NCBI GenBank assembly: GCA_030589895.1
Contig: JAUUZQ010000030.1
Coordinates: 1-37,452, forward strand
DNA from: Bacteroidales bacterium
Lineage (GTDB): Bacteria > Bacteroidota > Bacteroidia > Bacteroidales > GCA-2748055
Reading direction: 5' to 3'
Length of the DNA: 37,452 bases
The first letter of the stretch is position 1; every line of letters begins with the position of its first letter. Below, in pieces: positions 24,601 to 31,672 of this stretch. The notes under the pieces are model-generated. The model ran no database searches, had not been told where the DNA came from, and saw nothing but the letters and a program-made list of their open reading frames with translations. The translations under genes and the position numbers were made by a program.

Positions 24601-25238
24601 TCGAGTGTATAATAAATAGTTGCTGCAGGATTAGAACTGCTTATTTCAAGTGATTGTGCCCCGGTATAAAATCCGCCCAAAATGGAGTAAACCGGCAAGG
24701 CTGAAATACTATCTGTTGCCTGATCAGAATTCACCCCTCCCGGAGTAGGAGATTCAAAAAATCCCAGCCTTTGTAAATCATCCGATTCTCTGCCGTAGGA
24801 AACATCAGTCATCTGGTAAGGAAACACGATAGTTTGAACAATCTGTGACTGTCCGTTAACAAGCATTATCTGTTCTCCTTCCTTGGACAGACTAAAATTG
24901 GTATGCAGACCATTTCCTGTTCCATCAGCATACACCAGGAGATAGCCCTTTGCCTGTATCGCAGTTCCCATGGGGAAATTCCACATAGACAAATTCAAAG
25001 AATCCTCTGAAAGAAAGTAAGTGCTAAGATCTATGCTTACATCAGAACTATTGTACAACTCGATCCAGTCGGTGTAATTTCCAAAATCAACATCTGCATG
25101 AACAGTGGCATTAGACGCCATGATCTCATTGATATATATTTGTCCGGATACACGGGCTGACAAAGCAAAAGTAAAAAACATCAGCCCCAAAAAGAGGCTG
25201 CATGTTCTGAGCAATATTGATTTCGAGAGAAATGTCAT
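21681..25238 (-). CDS. Large secreted CotH-kinase protein with two lamin-tail domains and T9SS signal
   Basis: This protein of about 1,185 residues has a signal peptide (ending ARVSGQ), a lamin-tail domain (about 35-150: INEIMASNATVHADVDFGNY, DWIELYNSSDV), a chitobiase-type C-terminal module (about 190-250: IYYTLDGTDPKESSLQYSAP), and a CotH protein-kinase-like domain (about 265-560: DWERPVNIELFEKDG, VVLYINGAYWGIHNMREKI, WRWILYDLDHMF). A galactose-binding-like segment (about 740-890) follows, then a second lamin-tail domain (about 950-1065) and a T9SS sorting domain (VYPVPTEGPLFIKF to the end). CotH kinases phosphorylate spore-coat proteins in Bacillus; in secreted Bacteroidota proteins their substrate is unknown. 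The start is ATG at 25238; a GTG at 25244 would overlap the upstream peptidase stop as GTGA. It follows the S9 peptidase gene directly, so they form one transcript. Confidence 0.9.
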   Translation of the reverse strand: MTFLSKSILLRTCSLFLGLMFFTFALSARVSGQIYINEIMASNATVHADVDFGNYTDWIELYNSSDVSIDLSTYFLSEDSLNLSMWNFPMGTAIQAKGYLLVYADGTGNGLHTNFSLSKEGEQIMLVNGQSQIVQTIVFPYQMTDVSYGRESDDLQRLGFFESPTPGGVNSDQATDSISALPVYSILGGFYTGAQSLEISSSNPAATIYYTLDGTDPKESSLQYSAPISLLTTTVVRAKTFEAGTIPGLTATHSYFINEPQNLPVISLVTDPDHFFSDETGIYVEGTAGVSGYCTSVPHNVNQDWERPVNIELFEKDGTIGLNQVVGAKIFGGCSRVRYPIKSLGLYARKEYETSAFSYRLFPDKESVEYETFIIRAGADDQPFTLLREPLTHMLVKDVIDVDMQAYRPVVLYINGAYWGIHNMREKINEHYPNDNYGLSPDSIDMVKRNPEDSWNVISGSADHYNAMMDYIRSNDITQNVHYNYVSAQMDMDEYINYQIIQIFFGGRDWPGNNIKFWRSREAPYNKWRWILYDLDHMFKEYSSDIMDEATELDCGCGWPNPPWSTYLFRTLLENEEFKHEFIQRFSIYSDSYFSRERIHTFINEMEAVLAPEIPRHAARWGGQKVDLPDNTWMSPIFGSLEKWRSNVQVMRDFTDRRHEMALKHVQDYFGLSGLYGFEAAAIPGNAGIVKIGSVELSDSIFRSDFSAGEVLDISAIANDGYLLSHWKISHYAAKDSALINLGDHWKYYASFDPPVGDWKTIDFDDSLWESGDAELGYGDGDEATVISYGGDSNNKIITTLFRKKFTIEDAGMVRRFTVHLLRDDGAKIYLNGNEVIRDNMQRWSTGLNATAEMAVSGADEQIFHTLHINPEFFINGENVMAVEIHQASAGSSDISFDMELLTVGEGDGTSEISYEQQVQIALSGMVKVEVVFIADTSNFENVFINEIMTLNLDKYPDEFGEYEDWIELYNAGSDPVDMAGVYLSDSIPATKPWRIPKGYPDLTMIMPGDYLVVYADNQIEQGILHAGFRLSGLGEEVALFKILGEDTTMIDHVVFNEQYGNVAWGRYPDGSDNWEYMPVITPWAANFWEPLDTTSVALSRFMAEVNVYPVPTEGPLFIKFNETIANSDLPLEIYIYSMTGRLVSMTKHRSSEMIELSLTDDPAGLYLVQIRVGEDVFEKRIIVL

Positions 25239-25240
25239 TT

Positions 25241-27340
25241 TCACTTGAGATACTTATCCAACCAGCCACGGAACTCACGTTGCCAGAGAATCGCATTTTG
25301 TGGTTTAACGACAAAATGTGTCTCTTCGGGGAAAATAAGCAGTTTGCTGGGAACTCCTCTCAGCTGCGCAGCATTGAATGCCTGCATGCTCTGCGTGTAA
25401 GGAATTCTGAAATCATACTCGCCTGAGATGATGAGAATAGGAGTATCCCAATTGTCAACTTTCAGGTGTGGGGAATAGGAGTAATTTACAGGCTTTGGAT
25501 CATCCCATGGAGCACCTCCATTGTCGTGGTGCACAAAAAATATCTCCTCTGTTTCTGCATACATACTCTCCATATTATAAATTCCACAATGTGAAATAAA
25601 GGCCTTGAATCGTCCTTCATGAATACCGGCAAGATAGAATACTGAGTATCCACCATAGCTGGCACCTAAAGCAGCAAGGCGATCTTCATCCACATAAGGC
25701 TCCTTGCTCAGTTCATCAATTGCCGTCAGATAATCTTTCATATTCTGTCCGCCATAGTCTCCTGAAATCTGGTCATTCCACTCCTGACCGAATGTAGGTA
25801 ATCCCCTTCTGTTAGGAGCTACCACGATATAATCGCCCGCCACCATCATCTGAAAATTCCATCTGAATGAGAAAAACTGGCTAACCGCACTTTGGGGTCC
25901 GCCGTTACAATAAAGAATGGTTGCGTATTCTTTCGACTCATCAAATCCGGGAGGATAAATAACCCAAACCAACATCTCTTTTCCATCTGTTGTTTCAATC
26001 CATCTCGACTTCACTTCGCCCATTTCAATGTTATCGTAAATGTGTTTATTGACAAAGCTGATCTGCTTCTCATCTCCACTAACAGGATCCACTGTGAAGA
26101 TCTCTGTAGCCATTCTCATCGACATCTTTGTAGCAGAGATCAGTCCTTCAGTCATCTCGAATGAAGTGTAATCGTGAACGCCATTAGTCAATTGTGTAAC
26201 TTCATAAGTATCCACATCGATACTGAATATCTGATATGTGGCATGGAGACCACTGATAAACCGAATAGTTTTACTGTCATCAGACCATAGCAATCCTGAT
26301 ACATTCTGATCCAAATCTTTCGTGAGATATGAAATATCCCCTGATTCAAGATCCATCACCAACAAGCGATCTTTATCAGCCTCATATCCTGGAGCTTCCA
26401 TACTCTGCCATGCCATCTTTTTACCATCAGGAGAGAAAGAAGGATATTTATCATATCCGGGCATTCCTTCAGTTAAATTGACTGTTAACTTGCTCTCAAG
26501 ATCATACAGATAGATATCGGAATTGGTACTGACTGCATACTCAGTCCCTCCCATTTTCTTACATGTATAGGCTATCTTGCTGCCATCGGCATTCCATGAA
26601 ATCTCTGCCTGATCGAAATAAGCTGAGAGTGGAGCATCAAAAGGTTCACCTTCCATGATGTCGGTATCATTTGTCAAACCAGCACCTGAAAGATCTGCTA
26701 CAATAATATGCGATCTGGATTCATCTTCCCAATGGTTCCAGTGCCTGTACATAAGTTCTTCTGCGATCATAACTTTTGCCAGCGGAAGATCCGCATAGGT
26801 TTCTCCAACAGTCTCTTTAAATTTAACATCTTTCAGATAGAAAATTTTTGATCCATCCGGTGAATACTCAAATCCGTTGATTCCCTCTTCAACAGATGAT
26901 ATCATCATTTTTGCAGATCCATCTTCATTCATTTCCCAAAGCTGTACTGAGCCGGAAACATCTGCCAGGTATCCAATAGTTTGTCCTTCACCCTTCCATC
27001 TCGCATTAAAATACGATCCATCCGAATCCGAAAGTTTCACCGGATCACCTCCTGCTGATGACAAAATATAAATATCTGTAATACTGCCATTGATCTCATA
27101 ATCATATCTGGAAACTGTATAGAGCACTGTTTTGCTGTCAGGAGAAAGTTTCTGCTCCCCTACTCTGCCAAATTTCCACATGATCTCAGGAGTGAGAATT
27201 CCATTTTCAATCTCCTCTGCAGTGAGCTGACCTGAGAAATCTCCTTTGATCTCATTTTCAACGGGATTGCAGGCAATCATGCCTGTTATTAGCACAAATA
27301 GCACCGGTATTACACGGGTATTTAATATCCAACTTTTCAT
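25241..27340 (-). CDS. S9-family prolyl-oligopeptidase-like peptidase lipoprotein
   Basis: This 699-residue exported serine peptidase has a lipoprotein signal with lipobox TGMIAC24. Residues about 55-430 contain WD/TolB-like beta-propeller repeats (LSPDSKTVLYTVSR, YSPDGSKIFYL, FSPDGKKMAWQS). The alpha/beta-hydrolase domain holds the triad: S561 in GASYGGYS, D643 in SGEYDFRIP and H675 in EETHFV. It belongs to the DPP4/acylaminoacyl-peptidase branch and presumably trims short peptides in the periplasm or at the surface. The CotH gene follows within 2 bases, so the two are probably cotranscribed. The gene diverges from the SBF transporter. Confidence 0.93.
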   Translation of the reverse strand: MKSWILNTRVIPVLFVLITGMIACNPVENEIKGDFSGQLTAEEIENGILTPEIMWKFGRVGEQKLSPDSKTVLYTVSRYDYEINGSITDIYILSSAGGDPVKLSDSDGSYFNARWKGEGQTIGYLADVSGSVQLWEMNEDGSAKMMISSVEEGINGFEYSPDGSKIFYLKDVKFKETVGETYADLPLAKVMIAEELMYRHWNHWEDESRSHIIVADLSGAGLTNDTDIMEGEPFDAPLSAYFDQAEISWNADGSKIAYTCKKMGGTEYAVSTNSDIYLYDLESKLTVNLTEGMPGYDKYPSFSPDGKKMAWQSMEAPGYEADKDRLLVMDLESGDISYLTKDLDQNVSGLLWSDDSKTIRFISGLHATYQIFSIDVDTYEVTQLTNGVHDYTSFEMTEGLISATKMSMRMATEIFTVDPVSGDEKQISFVNKHIYDNIEMGEVKSRWIETTDGKEMLVWVIYPPGFDESKEYATILYCNGGPQSAVSQFFSFRWNFQMMVAGDYIVVAPNRRGLPTFGQEWNDQISGDYGGQNMKDYLTAIDELSKEPYVDEDRLAALGASYGGYSVFYLAGIHEGRFKAFISHCGIYNMESMYAETEEIFFVHHDNGGAPWDDPKPVNYSYSPHLKVDNWDTPILIISGEYDFRIPYTQSMQAFNAAQLRGVPSKLLIFPEETHFVVKPQNAILWQREFRGWLDKYLK

Positions 27341-27439
27341 AACGATAATTTTTTGATTCCGAGAATGTTCGAAGATATGAATTTATTGCTGATCAAGAAT
27401 GATTGATGCGGATGTTTTTAAGAAGGCCCACGCTCAAAC

Positions 27440-27469
27440 TTTGAACTCCGAACTTTTTATTTATCTTGC
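27440..27469 (+). promoter_or_regulatory. Candidate Bacteroidetes-type promoter for the SBF transporter
   Basis: TTTG at 27440-27443 and TATCTTG at 27462-27468 are spaced 18 bases, close to the -33 TTTG and -7 TAnnTTTG arrangement of Bacteroidetes sigma-ABfr promoters, although the -7 box is imperfect. The ATG of the transporter is about 20 bases downstream. The S9 peptidase promoter must lie on the other side of this 149-base divergent gap. Confidence 0.4.
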
Positions 27470-27489
27470 ATAAACTAAACCAAGCAGCT

Positions 27490-28458
27490 ATGTATGAATT
27501 ATTAAAAGGAATTGATGGAATTTCTCTGAATTTCAGTGATGGTGGATTGTTATATATGAATATAACCCTCGCCGTAATTATGTTTGGTGTTGCACTTGAA
27601 ATTAAGATCGATAATTTCAGGAAACTGTTTAAAAAACCTAAATCAGCATTTCTCGGAATCTTTTCACAGTTTTTTTTATTGCCTGCCTTAACGTTTTCAT
27701 TGGTGCTCTTATTAAAACCACCCTCTTCTGTTGCAATGGGAATGATACTAATTGCCTCATGTCCAGGTGGAAACGTTTCAAATTTCATTTCTTCACTGGC
27801 AAAAGCCAACATAGAGCTTTCTGTTAGTCTGACGGCATTTGCAACCCTTGCAGCCACTTTCCTCACCCCTCTTAATTTTGCTTTTTGGGGTGGTTTGTAT
27901 GTAAAATTGAATTCACAGGCAATGGGTCTGGATCAACCTCTGGAAATCGGAATTTTACAAACAGGTAAAATTGTATTTATCTTATTGGGAATTCCCCTGA
28001 TTCTTGGAATGTTATTTTCATATCATTTTCCAAAAACCACAAAAAAGATTTTAAAGACTGTAAAGATCACTTCCCTGGTTCTTTATGCCAGTTTCATAGT
28101 TGGAGCTCTGCTTGCCAATCTTGAGCATTTCCCGGGTTATATATGGCCTATTGCACTGATGGTTCTCTTCCTGAATTCCCAGACTCTGTTTACCGGGTAT
28201 ATTGTGGGTACGATTGCCAAAGTTCCTATTCGAGACAGGAGAACGCTGACAATTGAAACAGGTATACAAAATTCAGGACTTGCGCTGGCTCTTATCCTCA
28301 ATGATGAGATCTTAAAGAACTATGGAGGCATGGCGTTTATGGCAGCATGGTGGGGAATCTGGCAAATGGCCTCCGGATTGGGAATTGCCTGGATACTCTC
28401 AGCAGTTAAAGTGGTGGAAGGAGCCAGGGCAGGATTCTTTAAAAGGAAAACTACTTAA
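27490..28458 (+). CDS. Bile acid:sodium symporter family (SBF/ASBT-like) transporter
   Basis: This inner-membrane protein of 322 residues has about ten transmembrane helices. It carries the family signatures ASCPGGNVSNF (about 89-99) and ETGIQNSGLAL, the broken-helix crossover that holds the sodium sites in ASBT structures. It moves an organic anion with sodium; bile acids are only the name-giving substrates, and steroid-like acids, pantoate or other keto acids are carried by relatives. I chose ATG at 27490; a TTG at 27466 would add eight residues. It stands alone between a divergent peptidase and a convergent MG2-domain gene, which it overlaps by 8 bases at the stops. Confidence 0.92.
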   Translation: MYELLKGIDGISLNFSDGGLLYMNITLAVIMFGVALEIKIDNFRKLFKKPKSAFLGIFSQFFLLPALTFSLVLLLKPPSSVAMGMILIASCPGGNVSNFISSLAKANIELSVSLTAFATLAATFLTPLNFAFWGGLYVKLNSQAMGLDQPLEIGILQTGKIVFILLGIPLILGMLFSYHFPKTTKKILKTVKITSLVLYASFIVGALLANLEHFPGYIWPIALMVLFLNSQTLFTGYIVGTIAKVPIRDRRTLTIETGIQNSGLALALILNDEILKNYGGMAFMAAWWGIWQMASGLGIAWILSAVKVVEGARAGFFKRKTT

Positions 28459-30793
28459 TTTCGAAAACCACTTGCTTAGCCACAGGATGTGTTCCGACCA
28501 TCCCCTGAACTGTCAGCACATATTTCCCCTTTGTATCAGAGGTGTAGAACTCAATCTTCTGTGTGTTATTTTCATCCAGGATTAAATCCGGCTTCCAGAA
28601 TAGCAGTGTACGATCATCAAGCAAAACACTTTTTGCATCTTCCTCTTTGGAATAATTGGGATATCCGTCTAAATACGCTCCATTTGCCTCCTCTATATCT
28701 TTATCCCGCTGGGTTGTTACTGACAGCCTGCTCTCATTACCGGAACCTTTCAGGCTTATCTCAATTACGCCAACAACATTTAGTCCTGTATACTGATGGA
28801 TATCTCCCGGACTGGTAGAAACAAAGATTTTTTCTACTTGTGAAGGTGCAATAGTGCTCAGAACAGAGGCATCCTCCCCCATTTGTTGACCATCTATGAC
28901 AATCAGGGCACCCTGTTGATTGTTTATCGAATTATTGCTACCAGCAAATACGATTCTACTTCCATACATGGTATATGGCTTAATACCCTTGATCACATCA
29001 AGAACAGACACCCCGCTTTCCAGTTGCTTTATGTAATGCTCGTCTCCAACACCCGGATGTCGCTTATCTGCTATACCATTGGACAGATCCCATAAAGATG
29101 AAGCTTTGATCACATCCGGATAGAATTTCATTGTTGAAAAGACAGTACTTTGTTCATTTTTGATGTCCCCTTCATTCCATACTTTTTCATCTGTCTCCTT
29201 GCCCAACACACGATCCCAGCTATAACCATTCCACTGAAAGGTCAATAACACCGCATCTAATATCTCAGGAGTATTTTCAGCGATCTCTGATTCCTGTAAA
29301 ATTGACTGAGTATTCTCCTGAAGATCAGCATCAAGCATCATGTAATTGTCAAGTAAGAGACTTTTTCCCATGAGCAAATCTTCCGGCACCACAGATACCG
29401 ACAAGGAAATTCTCTCTGCATTACCTGGCACAGGGCCAAGCAGTGAGATACTTGCCTCAACTCTCTTTCGAGAACCATATTCAAGTTTCTTCATGGAAAT
29501 TTCCATTTTAGGAGTTGATTGGTTTTTATGGTAAAACATACGTTCGGAGAGGAGTTGTCCATCCCTTGAAAACATGGCTACTTTAGATATCCCTGAGGGC
29601 ATCCTTTTTAATGGAATAGTCAAGCGTCCGGTTTGTCCCAGGGTTCCGGGAGCAGACCAATACAAAAGTCCCTTTCTGAAAACGGCAACAATAACCATCT
29701 TGTCAGCAGGATAGTCTGAACCACAATAAGCAGTGATAAGATTCAGTTTTTCATCTCTTAGTGACTCAATTTTTATAGCCACACCATTCGTGCTTGCTGC
29801 GGGAAGATCAAATACCAATTGTCCTGTGCTTCCAATTCTCAATTGATATTTTTTTCCCTCCTGATGCGAAAATGTGAATATGCCAATCCCTTCGCCAATG
29901 GAAGAGACATCCATTAATTTCTGATCATCCTCATAAAGTCCCCCAACAAAATCAACTGGCAATCCCATGGCATCATAAGCCCTGAATGCTATTTTTCCTG
30001 AAATTCCTGTAACAAGTAAACCACCTTCAGGATAAAACTCAATGCTCTCAACTGTTTTTTCTATTGGAATACTGATCATTATCGACTGCTCACTTCTTTT
30101 CTTAACAGCCTTAATTTCCATATTTACAGACACGTTCGATGTGATATCAAAATGAATAACAGCCTCCCCCTCCTTGTCCGTTTTCAAATTATCCTCCATT
30201 TTAATTTCACTGGTATCAGAGAATTTATAATAGATCTTTAAATTTTTCAAAGGCCGGCTGGCATAAGACTTTATCTTCAGTTCAACATTATCCCCGGGTT
30301 CAAACACCTTTTTATTCATGGCATATTCCAGAAAAAATCCTTGTGAAGGATCGATTATAAAAAGTGACTTATTAAATACTTTATTTGCAGTAATGGAATT
30401 TTTATTCAAGGCAAATCCTATGAGGTGATAGGCTCCCTGTTCCATATTCTCAGGCACCTGGAATTTTCCCCATGATTCTCCTTTAATAATTTTTATCGTT
30501 GAACTATATACCTCATTACCCTGATTATCAACCATCAATAACGTAAACTGATTGCTCCTGTTTGATGGGAGCATTGTAGCTGCATCTGTAACATAAGCCT
30601 TAAAGAATATCTCATCACCAGGAAAATAAAATGACCGGTCGATATGCAAAAACAGATTATCATGTGCCTTCTCCTGGAAGTAGGAATTAATACCACGGTT
30701 CAATGTATTTAAAAAATCATCTGAATTTTGTCCGTTCAGCGTTACGCTCAAAATAATACAGACTAAACCAGTGAGATATATTTTACGCTTCAT
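28451..30793 (-). CDS. MG2-domain protein with TonB-plug-like C-terminal domain, no barrel
   Basis: This is a secreted protein of about 780 residues. From ATG at 30793 a signal peptide (IYLTGLVCIILSVTLNGQ) is followed by a macroglobulin MG2-type region (AHDNLFLHIDRSFYFPGDEI, KAYVTD). Several beta-sandwich modules follow. A plug-like domain appears near residues 600-690 (SGVSVLDVIKGIKPYTMYGS, GALIVIDGQQM, SQVEKIFVSTSPGDIHQYTG, VVGVIEISLKG). No beta-barrel follows; the end (LTVQGMVGTHPVAKQVVFEI) is a short beta-rich domain. Such proteins are common in Bacteroidota and their function is unknown; envelope binding or partner docking is inference. A TTG at 30820 could add nine residues but spoils the signal peptide. 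It converges with the SBF gene. Confidence 0.85.
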   Translation of the reverse strand: MKRKIYLTGLVCIILSVTLNGQNSDDFLNTLNRGINSYFQEKAHDNLFLHIDRSFYFPGDEIFFKAYVTDAATMLPSNRSNQFTLLMVDNQGNEVYSSTIKIIKGESWGKFQVPENMEQGAYHLIGFALNKNSITANKVFNKSLFIIDPSQGFFLEYAMNKKVFEPGDNVELKIKSYASRPLKNLKIYYKFSDTSEIKMEDNLKTDKEGEAVIHFDITSNVSVNMEIKAVKKRSEQSIMISIPIEKTVESIEFYPEGGLLVTGISGKIAFRAYDAMGLPVDFVGGLYEDDQKLMDVSSIGEGIGIFTFSHQEGKKYQLRIGSTGQLVFDLPAASTNGVAIKIESLRDEKLNLITAYCGSDYPADKMVIVAVFRKGLLYWSAPGTLGQTGRLTIPLKRMPSGISKVAMFSRDGQLLSERMFYHKNQSTPKMEISMKKLEYGSRKRVEASISLLGPVPGNAERISLSVSVVPEDLLMGKSLLLDNYMMLDADLQENTQSILQESEIAENTPEILDAVLLTFQWNGYSWDRVLGKETDEKVWNEGDIKNEQSTVFSTMKFYPDVIKASSLWDLSNGIADKRHPGVGDEHYIKQLESGVSVLDVIKGIKPYTMYGSRIVFAGSNNSINNQQGALIVIDGQQMGEDASVLSTIAPSQVEKIFVSTSPGDIHQYTGLNVVGVIEISLKGSGNESRLSVTTQRDKDIEEANGAYLDGYPNYSKEEDAKSVLLDDRTLLFWKPDLILDENNTQKIEFYTSDTKGKYVLTVQGMVGTHPVAKQVVFEIK

Positions 30794-30870
30794 ACGGGTA
30801 TTTTTAATCGTGAGATGCAATTTAGTTCAATTACGGGAAACTGTGAAATTTACAAGGTGCCTCAAACTAG

Positions 30871-30885
30871 TTAGAATCATTCTAA
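30871..30885. promoter_or_regulatory. Perfect 7-1-7 palindrome resembling Fur/PerR boxes
   Basis: TTAGAAT-C-ATTCTAA lies in the 207-base divergent gap between the MG2-domain gene (start 30793) and the SatD-like gene (start 31001). It has the 7-1-7 layout of Fur-superfamily sites and differs from the Bacillus PerR box TTATAATnATTATAA at one symmetric position; it also resembles rhizobial ICE boxes. It sits 78 bases from the MG2 gene start, so iron or peroxide control of that gene is a possibility. Rest of the gap: AT-rich, with a TATATGTTTA element about 65 bases before SatD. Confidence 0.5.
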
Positions 30886-31000
30886 ATATAGCCTAATAAG
30901 ATTATGTATTAAATTATAACGTTTTTATTTTATATGTTTACCTTCTAATTTTTTCCCTTAATAAAAAAAGGAATAAAGAAATAAAATTAATTCGCCTGCT

Positions 31001-31651
31001 ATGTCCAATAAACCCTATTATTCAATCATTGCCGGAGAGCTTGCTGACAGTCATAAAATCTCACAGGAAAAGCTCGCCAGGATACCCGATATAATAAGAT
31101 CATCACTCCAGGCAGTAAATAAACAAAAGGAGCCGGCTGACAGAATAGAGTTTGAAATCATACGCATGGATGAATTTCTGGCCAAGATTGAATCTCCCAA
31201 CGGTGCACTTCATTCGCTACTGATGTTTGTCAGTCGCTTTCGCTACGAAACATACAAGGAGCTTAAAATCAGAGCAGAGTTACAGATTTCAATGGGAATT
31301 GGCCCTATTGAGTACTCTCAGAAAGAGCTTCGCGAATCTGATGGCACTGCATTCAGAGAGGCTGCATCAGGACTCAATGGCATGAAAAGGAATCAGAGAC
31401 TCCTTATTAAAACGCAGGATAAATCGCTTAACGATGAGTTCAAGGTGACCTGTGGATTTATGGATATTCTAATTCATAACTGGTCTGACGAACAAGCTGA
31501 AGCACTGTTTTATAGTCTTAGCGGAAAGAACCAGGTTAAGATCAGCGAGGAGCTGAACATTTCACAGCCGGCAGTAAACCGAAGGCTTAAAGCTGCACAT
31601 TGGGATGCAACAGACAGGTTTATAAAAAGATACGAATCTCTAGTAAAATAA
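31001..31651 (+). CDS. SatD-family protein with C-terminal helix-turn-helix
   Basis: This 216-residue cytoplasmic protein has an N-terminal SatD-like part (YYSIIAGELADSHKISQEKL, then LKIRAELQISMGIGPIEYSQ and SDGTAFREAASGLN, which match the family's 'GIGiG.I...DG.A...A' pattern). The C-terminal about 50 residues (EQAEALFYSLSGKNQVKISE, ELNISQPAVNRRLKAA) form a helix-turn-helix, like the sigma-4/LuxR-type domains. SatD was named from a streptococcal acid-tolerance operon, and its function is not known. The GH2-like gene follows 21 bases downstream on the same strand, so it may be the regulator of that gene or simply a cotranscribed neighbour. No SatE-like membrane partner is seen. Confidence 0.8.
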   Translation: MSNKPYYSIIAGELADSHKISQEKLARIPDIIRSSLQAVNKQKEPADRIEFEIIRMDEFLAKIESPNGALHSLLMFVSRFRYETYKELKIRAELQISMGIGPIEYSQKELRESDGTAFREAASGLNGMKRNQRLLIKTQDKSLNDEFKVTCGFMDILIHNWSDEQAEALFYSLSGKNQVKISEELNISQPAVNRRLKAAHWDATDRFIKRYESLVK

Positions 31652-31672
31652 TCACTGACAGTTTAGCCAGGA

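Noticed and set aside
27490-28458. Naming the transporter a bile-acid carrier
   Set aside because: Only family membership is supported. Substrates in the family vary and nothing nearby points to steroids.
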